From assembly GCA_015179125.1 (NCBI GenBank), contig WHVA01000347.1:60597-124596 (forward strand): a stretch of 64,000 nucleotides of DNA. Reading direction: 5' to 3'. Both the position numbers and the translations under genes were made by a program. Positions 1 through 11,920 of the stretch are shown one piece after another (position 1 is the first letter of the stretch; each line of letters starts with the position of its first letter). Source of the DNA: Gautieria morchelliformis. Taxonomy: Eukaryota > Basidiomycota > Agaricomycetes > Gomphales > Gomphaceae. The notes beneath the pieces are model-generated. The model saw nothing but the letters and a program-made list of their open reading frames with translations, was not told where the DNA came from and ran no database searches.

Positions 1-170
1 TTGGGTAAAGGATGTTGATCATGTTTGATGGTGTGCCTACTGGCAAATGATGCGAGTAGCGAATGGTCCCTCGGCGAATGCGGTGAAGATCAAATGGGGC
101 AAACATAGAGGAGGAGTGGTGAAAGGGATAACAGGGATAGCTGGGTACAAGAAATAAATGGGTCATGACA
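1..170 (-). repeat. 3' LTR of a decayed chromovirus, cut by window edge
   Basis: Read on the minus strand, an LTR appears to begin at position 170 with TGTCATGACC. It is preceded by a purine-rich tract (171-186, AGGAGGGGGATAG) of the kind that primes plus-strand synthesis next to a 3' LTR. The rest of the LTR runs out of the window to the left. A second, slightly diverged copy of the first 28 bases lies at 1546-1573, next to the integrase/chromodomain remnant. The assignment is inferred from the TG start, the tract and the nearby pol remnant; the far LTR end is not visible. Confidence 0.5.
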
Positions 171-1245
171 CTATCCCCCTCCTAGCTTTGGAGTCCAACG
201 ACGTAGTGTCCTGGGGTAGGAACAAGGCATAAGGACATAATGGGTCCCCCGATGAGATCTTTGAGGTCTGGACCATATCTTGCTGAGTGGTCCGTGCACA
301 GCTCCACCCTCTGTTTAAAACACTGTGCGGCGTGGGGCTAGGGGACTCATTCCAGCATCCAAGCCAAGCATTCGGGCCCTTATGGCGACTCCCAATTTTT
401 CAACGATCCTCAACCAATCACAGATGGTGTTGAAGGTTCGGCCTGAGTTTCGGGGAGAGTCGCGTGAAGATGTGGATCAGTGGGTGGACGATGTGGCAGA
501 AGTTCAGGTGAGTTGTTTTTTTTCATTTTTCATAGGTTGTCACTCATTTGTGAGGTCTAGGCCAAGCTTCAGAAGGCACTGCAGGTCGAGGAAGTGGTTG
601 GCCCAGAATTTGAACAACAACCTGAAGCGGATGAGTTGGTGAAAGAGATACAGGAAGTGAGGGTATGGATGGAGAGTTCAGCATTCACTCTGCACCCGGT
701 GCCCGTGGAGGCTGACATCAATTCTGCCGCGTGTCCCACCTTATCGCTATATCCATTGAAGGGGTCCGAAGCGATGGAAGGAGCTGGGGAGGACTCAGGA
801 GGTATGGTCCTCACATCACTTATGTGATGAGGAAGCTAACCACATTCTGGGGTTCGGCGAAGTTCCCCTGCCTATTTCACAACCAGCCATGGTCCCGCAA
901 GAATCGCCACAGGCCATAGAGCCTACTGTGCGGATGAAGTGACTGCGCATGTTCTTTCGCCCCGATGAGCAAGGTGATAATGTGCCAAGACCAAGGAGTC
1001 TCCTTGAAGCGATCGCTAGATACCGCCAACGGCTCTTGAACATCCAGGTGAGTCGCTGAGGGGAGAGTGGAGAAGCTGGTGGAGAGGTCAGAGTATCTGA
1101 TGAGGCGTCCGTTGGTGAAGTCGAATGAATTAAAAGGGGTTGTATTAGAACAAGAGGGGGTCTAGGCAATGATGAGGAAATGATTAATGAAGTCGAGTCT
1201 CTAGAATTAATTTGAACATAGAGGTGTTTCTTGGGTTTCTACAAG
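171..1245. other. Internal 3' region of the chromovirus relic, with coding-like plus-strand segments
   Basis: This is about 1.07 kb between the chromodomain remnant and the purine tract. No long frame exists on the element's own (minus) strand. On the plus strand, three acidic stretches look coding. The first, from the ATG at 424, ends in Q followed by a GTGAG splice-donor-like site near 508. The second runs about 580-800. The third, 949-1030, again ends in Q followed by GTGAGT. Intervening stops mean that nothing intact is encoded. It may be an antisense accessory gene of the element or a captured host fragment. I do not recognise the protein. Confidence 0.3.
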
Positions 1246-1540
1246 GCTCTAAGCCTTGGGTTTCTTCAGATACTTCACATGAAATTCAGCGAGTCTGCGA
1301 GCTGAATTAGTAACATTCGAAGAGGGTTCCCAAGACGTAGCCTTGGGAGTGTGTTTGTATCCCTTCCATTATACTAAGTACTCCAACCTCTTTTGGTGAA
1401 CGTGGCTATCAAGGATTTTCAAGTTTTCGTATTCGTCGGCGGAGTCAATTTTGATGGGAGGTGGAGGATCTGCCTGTCGACCTGGAATAGTAGATGTCAT
1501 GGCTGGTTCGAGAAGGGATACATGAAACACTGGGTGAATC
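1246..1540 (-). pseudogene. Chromovirus pol remnant: integrase tail plus chromodomain
   Basis: Translated from 1540 downwards, one frame gives the gypsy integrase tail motif HPVFHVSLLEP, a short proline-rich linker and a chromodomain: DEYE...KILDSHV, LEYLV, WKGY, SWEPSSNV, ARRLAEFH. The chromodomain is broken by a TAA between LEYLV and WKGY. Upstream pol (protease, reverse transcriptase, RNase H, integrase core) is absent, so this is a 3' fragment. In Ty3/gypsy chromoviruses this domain directs integration to chromatin marks. Assignment is secure from motif order; function is lost. Confidence 0.8.
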
Positions 1541-1574
1541 TAGATGGATACAAGAAATAAATGAGTCATGACAA

Positions 1575-3847
1575 GTAGGAGCTGAAAAAAGAATGCAATA
1601 CATACCAATCCAGGTGGCTCATTGCCACCCACAGCCCAGTAGACAGCATAGCTACAATGATAAGGTCACAAGAGCTCAGGGGTATGAACGGCAGAATAAA
1701 CACTGGACTTGCAATGCACTTGAGGCCAGCAGTGATAGTGAAAACTGACACAAAGCAGTGGTGGAACGATGAGTGGTGGAGCCAAGAGCTAGGAGCAGAG
1801 GTCAAAAAGCAGAATGATCTTGAGCACCTTCGACAATGGTGATAGGAATATGTCAGTCCTCCTCTTCCTCTTTGTCCCCACTATCGTCGCCATCAGCGCT
1901 TATACGTAAGGTCTAGCTCATCTCCCAGGGCATCCACCAGGGAATCCAGCCATGCATCCTGGCCCTGTGCAAGACACAACACCTCCTGTGCCAACCCCAA
2001 CTAGCACCACACGTTGTGGTGCAGTCTCTCCAGCCCCCTGACCCTCCCCCACCATCCCTTTCACACCAATCCCAGGTCTATGTAGCTCCATCATCATCCT
2101 GTAGATCTGCTGCCAAATGGAGTACAAGGTCAACAGCAGGTGCAGCGTATGCAGCTCTAGTGGCCCCGAGAGCAGGGTTGACGAGGATGGCCCATAAGTC
2201 TGCAGCAGGACCATGGGCACCAACAGCATTCATCAGCAACCTGTCACTTTGTTGATGTGGAAAGCAGGCATGGGTGGCGGCATGTGTGGTGCAAGTATAG
2301 CCGCTGTGTACAGGTAGTGCAGATAAATATGTCAGGTGTACAGGTAAAGACTTGGCGTCCAGCAAGAAATGTCATGACGTCGGACAAGATGAACAGAAAT
2401 GTGATGAAGCATAGCTTTACGAGGTGCCCATCCATATTCAGATGTCATTCCAAGCATCTGAGGACGTAGTTTCCCAGGAAGAATGTGCACGACTGGTGCC
2501 GGATGTGAGAAAAAATGAAAACCACTGGGGTGCACCATGTATAGACTCACCACAAAAGGTTACATGGATCTGTAGACCAAGATAGGAAGGGGTTCTGGGA
2601 ATGAGGGATAGGGGTCAAGCAGGGACATGGTTCGTGAAGGACATGCAGTTGGGCTGTGAGGCCTGTGTCATGCATGTATAGTAATTCTCCATGCACCTTT
2701 AACCTGCCCAGTAAATAAAACCACACACAAACATACAGGCTACATGACGGCCCTAAACACTTCAAATCCCTGCTCCAGAGACCTCAAAGATGCTCGCCAG
2801 AGCAATGCCTCAAGAGAAGCAACAAGGGTGTGACCACATAGTCACATGCAGAATTTGGCAGACTTGCATTGGCTGTGTGTGGGTGGGCATAGGCAGGAGG
2901 TACAACAACAAAGGTAACACGCATCAGACTGTGTTAGAGACTGAAATAGAGGAGATTAAGTATTCATATAGTCACTTTCACATATTGACTTGGAAAACAC
3001 TTACAAGCATTCAGCAATCCCAGAATATCAACTCTGAGGTTGCTAAAAGCCTTACCCATAGCTAATTAGAGCATGTTATTATCAGTAGATCGCAGGGTTA
3101 CCACTCTAATATGCGACATTAGTGAGAACATGTCAGCCCATGAGAACACATGGATCACTGAGCATGGATAGATTTATGATGTTATAAAGGTGCTATTGAG
3201 AGAAGTGGAGGAAAGGTCTGTGGTAGTAATGAAAGGTTGAATTGGTGGTGGTAGTGGCGGAGAGAGATGCAAAACATTTGGATTGTCAGAGCTTGAAAGG
3301 ACTTACATAATTTTCTTTAGCTAACTTCACGACAAAGCACCATGCCACTGCTGACCCATATGTATCTTTACAACAGGTGATCACTGATCTTGCTAACTGT
3401 TGCAGTATGAGCTGCTTGTCAAAAATAATTGCCATGGATGCCGCCGCAATGAAACTACTGACATTGTTCAGACTCTACAGCTCCATTATATCATTGAAGT
3501 TGTATGACACGATCCAAGTTGAAGTCATGAATGTTTGCCAATGCACCTCCACTACAATACTCATCAAGATTCAGGCGATGGGCCACATGGTCGGCCACAT
3601 CAAGTGTAGCAATGACTGCAACAATAATTGGTGAGGAGTTGGCAAGAACAGCATTTGTAGACCCAGACATTGGTGACCAGTAGCGTATCATGTATATTTC
3701 ACTATCTAGCATAGGCTTTATGGTAATGACAGTGTTTCACTATATATACTTCAACAAAATGTCCCAACAGCCATTGAACTGGGCCAGCCTAACATGTCAC
3801 TGATCTTCAGTATTTGTTGCACTTTTCTGCAGTTCATTATTACTCTG
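1575..3847. other. Unassigned intergenic DNA
   Basis: Only short frames occur here, the longest about 103 residues and low in complexity. I see no domain motif, splice-consistent gene, tRNA or clear repeat ends. It may contain old transposon debris, but nothing supports a specific call. Confidence 0.4.
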
Positions 3848-4560
3848 TGTTATGACCATTCCACTCAACCATCTCCGCCACCTCCGGAACACCTCCGCAC
3901 CACCTCCGACTCTATTCCGCAACATCCACAACCCTCAACCTCGACCCCTTGTTCTTCAGTACCCCTGGCCACCTCCAGTCACCAGCCCCTGTACTCGACC
4001 CTGAACACAGCAAGATACCATTTCCATATTTCCGTATTTCCGTTTGTTCCGATTCCTATTGTACTTCCACACCTTGTTCTTTGCCATTGTAATTACTCTA
4101 CCCTGCACCCCCCCTTGTCATCCCCTTGTTCCACATTAGATACTTGCCCCGTATGTCTATCTGATTCACACCCTCTCTGGAATTTGCTTAGTAACATACT
4201 ATTACTTGTTGCTTCAGCTCTTTGTATAAAACCCCGTCATGTATGTCTCTGTTTCTGCAATCAGATAATCGACTTCAATACGTGAATCCCTTCGCACTAC
4301 CTCCTGTTCTTAGCACAGCAAGTTTTTTGCAAGCTTTGTCTCTCTCCACTCTCGCTTCTCTGTCCTCCTCCTCTTCCACCTCTTCCAACCTTTATCCTCC
4401 GACCCTCGACCCTCTGCACTCTGTTCTCAACTTCTGCCTCCTCCAACATCCGGAAGTCAAATCTGAAGTACTTAGGATGATAGTTCATCAGGGGCGCAAC
4501 ATATAAGTTGAAGCCGTTGTCCTTTCTAGTTCCAACCTCCGGGATTTCCGATACGTAACA
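3848..4560 (+). repeat. Solo LTR, family C (713 bp), with 5-bp TSD
   Basis: The unit begins TGTTATGACC and ends GATACGTAACA, so it has TG...CA ends within TGTTA/TAACA inverted tips. It is flanked by the direct repeat CTCTG (3843-3847 and 4561-4565), the 5-bp signature of LTR-retrotransposon integration. A TATA-like TTGTATAAAA sits near 4224. No gag or pol lies beside it, so it is most simply a solo LTR left by LTR-LTR recombination. Relatives occur at 27693-28385 (minus), 26544-26582 (a detached 3' end), 29148-29355 (partial) and 29537-30176. Confidence 0.88.
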
Positions 4561-4645
4561 CTCTGGGGATAAGTTCAAAAATACACTGCTTTGCAGTGTC
4601 CTAATGTTCAAATTTTTCGAGCATTGATATAGAGCTTCTCCAGGT

Positions 4646-4686
4646 ACTTCTTATCAGTGCCAGTGTCTGGGGCACTGATAAGAAGT
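4646..4686. repeat. Perfect 16-bp inverted repeat with 9-nt loop
   Basis: ACTTCTTATCAGTGCC at 4646-4661 is matched exactly by its reverse complement at 4671-4686, with a 9-nt spacer. It lies 86 bp beyond the solo LTR. It could form a stable hairpin in DNA or RNA. No flanking poly-T or gene explains it as a terminator. Confidence 0.75.
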
Positions 4687-5924
4687 CCCTTTTCTTCCTA
4701 CAGTGTGCATGAGCCTGAGGCTTGAGATCTTCGGTGATTCAATGTGAATTCAGTCACGAAATCGGTGTGAATTCCAAGGTGAACTCCGCAGTTCAAACAT
4801 GATTTCATGACCAAATTCACTCAAATTTGGGTCCTTGGTGAAACCCCTCTCTCCATATCTGTGAATTTAACAGCAAGCCGGCTTGCGCGGCATACCACGG
4901 CACAATGGCACAGTGTCGTAGTGTTACATAATTACATGCCCCTACGCAAACGACTGCTACATGCTGCGCACAAGCACGCTAGGATGCTTCTCCGTCAGGC
5001 TGATGAAGATGAGGCAGTTGGGACATTTGTAGATGAACCGGATGGTTCACAGGGTATGGATGGCTCAGAGGAGGATTATGTCAACTATCTGTAGTACAGC
5101 TGTACTGTCTCCAGCCACATCTCCAGCATCTCATCTCATCTCCTCTCTCTCAGACTCAGCTTCCCTGTCATCTCATATGGATCCTGATGAAGAGGAAGAG
5201 ACAAGATACTTGCAAAGGCTGCACACAGTACTGCGACAGCGCATGCATGTACCGCGGAAAATGAAAAGATAAGAAAAGGAAGGCAAAGAAAATTAATGTC
5301 TAGCACTGTAGTAATTAATTTCCATATTGGACGTCAGCTGTATGTGCCGCAGAGCGGCATGCTGGGGACCGAGTTGAGGACTGAGTTCAAGGACGAGTGG
5401 GCGAGCGAGTTTGCTGCGAAAAGAGGGTCGAGGCTGCTTTCGCAAAGTTGCGGAATTCACGAAGCCTGCGATCGAGCTCGCGTCGGAGTGCGGGTCCGAT
5501 TTCAGGACCGATTTCACGTCGAATTCACGTGAAACGCCCTATTAGGATGTGATCAAAGTCAAATATGAAGCGAGTTAGGAAATCTCGTTGAATAGAGTCA
5601 TGATGATCATGACCCTTCGATCAATCGCTTTGTATTTCTGGACGAAGAACACGCCTGCCTGATTGCATATATAGTCGCTCACGTTCCCTAGTTGGCAAGG
5701 CATACCAATTAAGGTAGAGTTACAACCTCAGTTGCCTGGAGCGGAACTGCCCAAGTACATGTCTATTAGCGTCTAAGGTAAGTCGGGTGGCTACCTAGTC
5801 ATAAGTTGTCTGACCCTGATGAGTTCTCGCTGGGAGTTTCTTTGTTATCTATCAGCATTTGTTCTGAGGCCTCTCGCACATGTACAGGTCCTTAAATATC
5901 CTTCCGCCATGCGCGTAGTTCACC
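4687..5924. other. Unassigned intergenic DNA upstream of the DUF6533 gene
   Basis: Small frames occur at 4807-5094 (95 codons) and 5296-5532 without recognisable motifs. No TSD-bounded repeat was found. The last few hundred bases presumably contain the promoter of the gene starting at 5925. Confidence 0.35.
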
Positions 5925-7915
5925 ATGGATTCCCAAGCTGCCCTTCAGAGTATGCTTCAGCAATTAAGTAGGATCAGGGTTGTCAATGTAAGCCCTTGTA
6001 TTTCCAATTACACTGTAATAAAAAAACATCTAACCCGTCAATGCTCAGGATATGTCGGGTATGGCACCAAAAATCCACTATGTTCGTGCAAATTTGAACC
6101 AGTCACGTACTATTCTTCGGTTGCAGTAGCAGCTGTTACATTATGGTATTATGACATCGCGGTGAAATTCCAGGATGAGGTGCGACAGGTAGAATTGTAT
6201 ATGCTTATTTGATGATATTAATCTCCATCAGGTCCGTCTTATCTGGACGTCGGAATGGACAGTGGGAAAATGCCTGTATTTGATTGTGAGTGGTTTTACA
6301 TAACCTAGCCTGGGATCTGACACGGGCAGAAATTTAGAATCGCTACTTTGGCTTGATAATCCTTACTATCAGCCTGAATAGTATAATTTTTCAAAACTCA
6401 TCTGGCTATAACTGACCCTGCGTGGTACAGCGTTGTTGAACCCAACTATTTCCCCCCGTGTTCGTTGTTTCATATACCCTGCCATATACACAGTACTAAG
6501 TCTGATGCAACGAGCACAGTTGTCAGAAACTTGTCCTTTTGCATTGTTTTCTTGTTGATCCGACAGGTTGATAACTTGATTTCTAGCTGTACGGTATGGT
6601 ATGTCATTGATGTCGTAGGGAGTATCATTCAACTCTCTGCAGTTGAAGGTCGGTCACTGATTATCGGCGTCCTTGTATTCTGCTCATCAAACGGTACATA
6701 AAGCTATCCTAGCCGGTCGAACATATGCATTATATCGCCGAAACCGGACTGTTGGTATCATTCTTGCCGCGGTATGCGGTGTGAGTCTACCAGTCAGAGC
6801 CTCGCATGTCTTAGTTGTATTCATCCCTTTCCGATAGTCTTGCATGTTGACCATGTTTGGGCTTGGCGGTGCAATTCACGTGGGGCAGACATGTGATTTC
6901 ATGCTCGCATGATGTATGTGAGAATACATGGTCTAACCCAGGCATGACAGACATTCCTACGCCGATTCCTGGAATTTTGACAGGTTGTGTTGCTGAATGT
7001 TCAAAAGGTTGCGAGGCATTGGTGACGGCATTCTGGGTTCCTCTTCTGGTCAGTGATTCAGGTGTGTTTTTGCCGTGGCTGTCTCATACATTGGAAACAA
7101 TTTGATACGAGTCTCTCAATTAGTATTGGTAATTTTAACGTTGATAAGGGCCATCCAGCACGGTACATACGACACCCCATGTACCACTTGTGGACATCTC
7201 ACGTACAATATTTTCCTCAGCGAAAGATGAGGTACAAACATCCCTTCTCACTATCATGTACAGGGATGGTAGGTCTCCACCACTGGCAACAAATTTCAAA
7301 CAGTCTCATGTACTCACGCTGAACATGTTGTACAGGCTTCTTATACTTTGTCGGTGAGTGGTTTGAGGTACGGGAGTGTTTATGCAAAGAGAACTAAACA
7401 GGAGCTACCGCTGCCTCAGTGATATTTGGTAAGACAAACCTCCACATTGTCGAGGCACCGCATATTTACTGTAATGTTCTGTAGGAATCTCGGTAGCCAA
7501 TACTGTGATTTTTTCCACTGCACCGGTTCGAGTGTTATGATGTGTCTCATTCAGCATATAATATTCACGAACTATACAGGTTGAGCTTTTACAACTGTTG
7601 ACATTGTTTGTCATATCCAGTCTTGCTTTGCTGCCGAATTAACCTTTCAATTTGTTTGCGCTAGTCTCACACAATCTTTGCAATCAGCCATGTGTTCCCG
7701 GTACGTTGCAAACATGTAGTTTTGAACCTGGCTCTCATGTCGTAATGCACACACGCCTGACTCGCATTAGACTCGTCTTGAACATTCGTGGAAATCTCAA
7801 GTCCCATGTGCATGGGACCACATCAAGCACATTAACATACGAACTGCGCACACTTCCAGTTGTGCAAACTCCCGGCGAGGGCACGACACTTGCGAGTCAT
7901 GCAGAAGAGAGATGA
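5925..7915 (+). CDS. DUF6533-type multi-pass membrane protein, copy A (multi-exon)
   Basis: The ATG at 5925 opens MDSQAALQSML. Later exons give YYSSVAVAAVTLWYYD, then VRLIWTSEWTVGKCLYLI, RYFGLIILTISLNSIIF, ILAGRTYALYRRNRTVG, EALVTAFWVPLLVSDSG, an LLTIMYRDG-like segment and a final exon with LVLNIRG. This order (N-terminal YD helix, IW...W..GK..Y, R.YALY, aromatic helix, LY.DG, LILN.R) matches the basidiomycete DUF6533 family, whose function is unknown. Short introns separate the exons. I could not make every junction keep frame, notably exon 1 to exon 2 near 5988-6110, so exact structure and integrity are uncertain. A broken inverted copy lies at 35217-43010. Confidence 0.65.
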
Positions 7916-8658
7916 TCGAAGTGTCTATCCCAAGCCAGTTTTGACAGCCCACCTCGATCTGAAGACAAGAGAAGGGTTTAGATTTATGTTTTTGAAGAAG
8001 GATCGTGTTCCTCAAGGTCGTGATTCTACGTATTTTTCTGGTGAAAGTATATACACTCTGTTCTTGATATCATATATTCACGATTGTTTCGTTGAGATGT
8101 ATACCTGTTATATATATTTTTGTCCCAGAAGCGGGTCCATTTGTAGTTCCCTTTTAGGGACGCTAAACATGTTTTATACTGCTCTTACTACTGATATCTT
8201 GGTTGTACTCTATCAACTGCTACTTCCTTGCTTGAATAAAATACTCTCAGTTCTCGGTACAAGCCTCTGAGATCTGACCCCTCCTGCGTGGTAGTGGCCT
8301 CCGGCAATATACAATATATCTCCTACTTGATCTCGTGCGTCTTGAGCAGAGGTTCACTGTCGGGGAAAGCTGCAATCGCCAGAGCCCTGCCCAAAGCCAA
8401 GTGCGGCTCAGAGCGCGTTGACGTTGGACTCGCCGGTGGCAACGACGACTCAGAATGCATGTCGGTGCTTCCACTACCCCGCGAGATTTCCGCGGAGAAG
8501 CTTGAGGGTTCTCGAGGCGGTGTTCTGCGGCTAACCTGCCGAGCGCTGAGCGCTGAGGCTGAGGTGACAACTCTTCGGTACCTGATTTACGAGATGCGAG
8601 CGCGCCGGGAAAGTCCGTGCCAGAAGCACTGTTTGGGGGCTCATCATTGAATAGAGGA

Positions 8659-8665
8659 TATAAAT
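8659..8665 (+). promoter_or_regulatory. TATA-like box of ERG27 copy A
   Basis: TATAAAT lies 26 bases before the ERG27 ATG at 8691 and is followed by a pyrimidine-rich stretch and CACCAAT directly before the start. The position fits a TATA element with a short leader. Copy B keeps a similar stretch upstream of its broken ERG27. No factor-specific site is claimed. Confidence 0.45.
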
Positions 8666-8690
8666 TCTTTTTCAACCACAGCTCACCAAT

Positions 8691-10102
8691 ATGCCTTCCG
8701 CAGACCCTCCGGCGTATGTTGCAATTGTCACTGGCGCAAACAGGCAAGTTGTAACAGCTATGGGTTTCAACTGGATGACACATGTTCATGTGAACAGCGG
8801 CATAGGATATGGCATTTGTCAAAGGCTCCTGTCCCAAACGTCCCAGCGACGTCCTCCAGATTCATGCATCATTCTGAATCAACATCACAGCTCAGCGGAG
8901 CCTAGAATTTCAAGTTCAGGCCCGCTGCGATCTTTACATCTCATCATGGCATGCCGCAATCTCGAGAAAGCTGAAGCGGCTAAGAGTAAACTCCTACAGT
9001 GGTTTGAGAAAACTCTAAAAGCTAGCTCGCCAAAGACTGGCCTCAAATCTGAGCAGTTAGAATTCTTTGAGAAATTGCGTGTGCATGTCCTTCCCCTTGA
9101 CTTGGCTAGCGTGCAGTCTACATTCGCATTCTGCAAGCAAGTTATTGACATGTGTGTCTACTCAAATTACCCCGGCAAGTTGCATGCTAATGTTGGCATG
9201 CTCAGATACCCCTATGTCACCCATTTATTCTGCAATGCGGGTATCCTTGATGTGGTTGGCATCAATGGCAGAGTTGCCGCACACCAAATGCTGACGGAAT
9301 TGGTTGTGGCACTGTCTGTTCCCAGATTCAACATTGAACGTGTTGGTGATCTGACGCAGGATGGACTGGGGCGTAGCTGGCAGTCTAACTGTTTCGGTCA
9401 CTACATCATTGTTAGTTTCACCCGACGTATCGCTAGTCTCCATCTCATTATCTCTATAGGTGCGCCAGCTAGATTCTCTCCTCAAAAAATCCCCGTTACA
9501 CCCTGCACGAGTTATCTGGTTGTCGTCACGAGGGGCAGCACCAAACTTATATGATACTGACGACTGGCAGCTTACACGCACAACCCTGCCGTACTTTTCC
9601 TCCAAACGTCAGGTCGACATGCTCTCGTGGCACCTCAATTCTCAATTCCACAGTGATGACACCTTACCACCCATCCGCCACTTCACAGTAGAACCTGGGA
9701 TAGCCTCCACCAACATAGTCCCATCCAATATAGCCGCGGAAATATTCAAACAGGTGTTCTTCTTTATTGTATGCACCCTTCCTACTTCTCTCATGATCTG
9801 GTGCGTTGACTTAACTTAATTTTTAGTGTCGTATGACCGGTTCACCCTTCTTCACGATCACTGCCTACAATGCCGCAACGGCTATAATTTGCGCAGCTCT
9901 TGCACCTCTGGATATTTTCCCAGATATGACTGAGCCCCTGAAACTCTCCTCCACAGTAAACCGGTGGGGAAGAGCAGGTGCAATGCTCCTCGAGATCACC
10001 GGGCTGCAGGAAACTCAGGCGGAGGATATCGCTTTGCTGGGGAAGTATGAGAGATTATACCAGGTGTTTGCGAAGATGCAAGATCCCCTTCTGGTTGGTT
10101 GA
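8691..10102 (+). CDS. ERG27: 3-keto-steroid reductase (ERG27-like), copy A, five exons, apparently intact
   Basis: This is a short-chain dehydrogenase that reduces the C-3 ketone during sterol C-4 demethylation at the endoplasmic reticulum. Hand splicing gives exons 8691-8743, 8798-9151, 9206-9410, 9460-9753 and 9827-10102, summing to 1,182 nt (393 aa) with no internal stop. Visible motifs are the NADP-binding TGANSGIG, LIMACRN, the NAG in LFCNAG, SSRGA and the catalytic Y-x-x-x-K in YFSSKRQVDML. LEPG-like VEPGI follows, as in Erg27. Intron 1 (8744-8797) has a GC donor rather than GT. The gene converges on ERG26 with 79 bp between stops. Yeast Erg27 is somewhat shorter (about 347 aa). Confidence is high for family and good for integrity. 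Confidence 0.9.
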
Positions 10103-10181
10103 GGGTTTCTTCTACCATGTTGCATGTAAAGGGCCCAAGGCTAACGTCCAGTTGAACACCATAAACGTTTACAAAGCTATT

Positions 10182-11713
10182 TTACGGTGATTTTCGAGTA
10201 GAATCAATATCCTTCGCCTCTTGTGCCTCGAATGACTGCCTTTGCGTAGAATTCCACCACTGTAAAGCATAGATCAATATTCAAAAGCTTCAACAAGCTT
10301 ACTCAAATACTGACCTCGATTGTCTTCTCAATGCCCTCCTTCAACCCCACATCCGGCTCATATCCCAACACCCTCCTCGCCTTCTCACAGTTATAATACC
10401 TCGTCGCACATGCATATTTCAACCTGTACCTTGTGAACGACGGCTCCTTCCCAGCCATCCATGCCATCCACTCAGCCGCCCATCCAACAACATATCCCAA
10501 GCTCTTCGGAAGCAACCACTTGGGGCGATCCACATCCACTGGAGGTGCACCTAGGCCCAGCATCAGGGCCCGCATAAAATCCCAAAAGTATACCGGCTCG
10601 CAATTCGTGATGAGAAATGCCTGACCCGCAACTTGAAGTGGGTCCACCTCTCTCTCCGCATGTGCAAGGGATAGTGGTGTCAATGGGTCAAACTTGGAGC
10701 GCACAAACGCCCTGTGTTCAGTGTTGCGTGGTGTGGAAAATGCAGCCTCGAGAGCCTCCGCATTGGGAGGCAATGTCATTGCTGGTCCAAGCGGGCGAGC
10801 TAGTGAGGTGGGAATACGACGCTCAGCAGTGGTTTTGGAAATGGTGGGTAATGGACTAGAGAGGCCATCCCGCTGTGCTGGTGCTGGGGGTGATTTGGTG
10901 AGTCTGTCCGCTGCCAGGAGATGAGCCTTGGCGACATTCCCCACATAAGTCCAGTCAACAAGATTGTCATTGGCGCCTATTTGTATTTTAGCTTGTCCAC
11001 GATGCACTGCACGTGCGAGATTGACAAGTAGCTGCCGGTCACCTGGACTACAATCACAAGAACAAGTGCGATATCAGTGCGATGTTGATGGTATAAGAAT
11101 GGAGGGTGGGATCGTTGACTGACCCGAATATTCCCGAAGGCCTGAGAGCCACCGTCTTCAAGCCTTGTTTTCCATTTGCCTCGAGAACGTGCTTCTCAGC
11201 AAGGGCTTTAGTTCCATTATATGCGTCCATGGGGACTTCAGGAGGTAACAGGCGTTCATCGATGTCTGTAAGGTTCTCTCCACCGAACAACAAGCTGGCG
11301 CTGCTAGTGTAGACGAGTGCTTTCACGCTGCGTGCCTGACAAGCCGCAATGATTATTTGAGTGCCTTCAACGTTAACTTCGTTGTATACGTGTTGAGGAA
11401 GGCCATGGATCGGTGAAGCGGTATGGACAACGACAGTTGCATTCGCCTATTCCATGCCATCCATCAGCAAACCTGACCATGACGTAGAGGAAAATGGACA
11501 GGTGGAATGAAACTTAAGCACCTTCTGGACAGCATGGTGAACCGCAGTCTCGTCCGTGATGTCACCGGTGAAATATTCGACATTCACGTCGAAATAACTC
11601 TGAACTAGGTCGAGCACAGCGACTTGCCGCTCACCACGTGCCAGGAGGGCATCGACAATGTTCCGCCCTAAGAAACCACAACCACCAATGACAAGATACG
11701 ACTCATGGGTCAT
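10182..11713 (-). CDS. ERG26: Sterol-4-alpha-carboxylate 3-dehydrogenase (decarboxylating), ERG26-like, copy A, intact
   Basis: This NAD(P)-dependent 3-beta-HSD-type enzyme removes the C-4 carboxyl group and makes the 3-ketone that ERG27 reduces. Exons on the minus strand are 11713-11522, 11446-11124, 11047-10315 and 10259-10182, totalling 1,326 nt (441 aa). The Rossmann motif GGCGFLG is at residues 10-16. NVEGT, YTSSAS, the catalytic YNGTK, RPSGIFGPGDRQ across intron 2, DWTYVGNVAKAHLLAAD and a C-terminal YFWDF...EPSFTRYRLKYACATRYYN block follow. The last intron (GTCAGT donor) hides the expected tryptophan pair after KTIE; without it the frame ends early. I chose ATG 11713 because the nucleotide-binding strand starts directly after it. 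A longer in-frame start exists upstream, up to 11836. Confidence 0.92.
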
Positions 11714-11920
11714 GCTAATGGCTGAAGGAGAGTAACAGGACCCCCAGCTATCCACCAGTAGGGTCACTTGAGCGCTGACCGAAGTCTCATGGAGCTCTCC
11801 ATGAGGAGATTCAAGCGCTAGCAAGATCGAACCCAAAGTGAAGACTGACTCCCTGACTTGAGGCTCAGGCTCGAGCTTCTCAGGGGCAAGTAAGAAGCAT
11901 CGTGGGGCACGTTACATAAC

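Larger units (their letters stand above)
6172..11920. repeat. Segmental duplication, copy A (inverted partner at 31349-43024)
   Basis: From about 6172 (just before GATGAGGTGCGAC) to about 11920 (near GTAACGTGCCCCACG) the sequence recurs in inverse orientation at 31349-43024. It contains most of the DUF6533 gene, ERG27 and ERG26. Similarity is high across coding, intronic and intergenic DNA. This copy holds the uninterrupted version of the site where copia element 2 sits in copy B (near 7381-7400) and all five ERG27 exons, so it is closer to the ancestral state. The end points are estimated by eye. Confidence 0.88.

Noticed and set aside
7405-7614. Minus-strand 69-codon frame that is also open in the duplicated copy (35522-35734, plus)
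   Set aside because: Conservation is explained by the recent segmental duplication, and it lies antisense to DUF6533 intron/exon sequence.
8247-8837. 196-codon minus-strand frame upstream of and overlapping ERG27
   Set aside because: It runs antisense across the ERG27 start and intron 1, has no recognisable motif and is not open in the duplicated copy. Treated as a chance frame.
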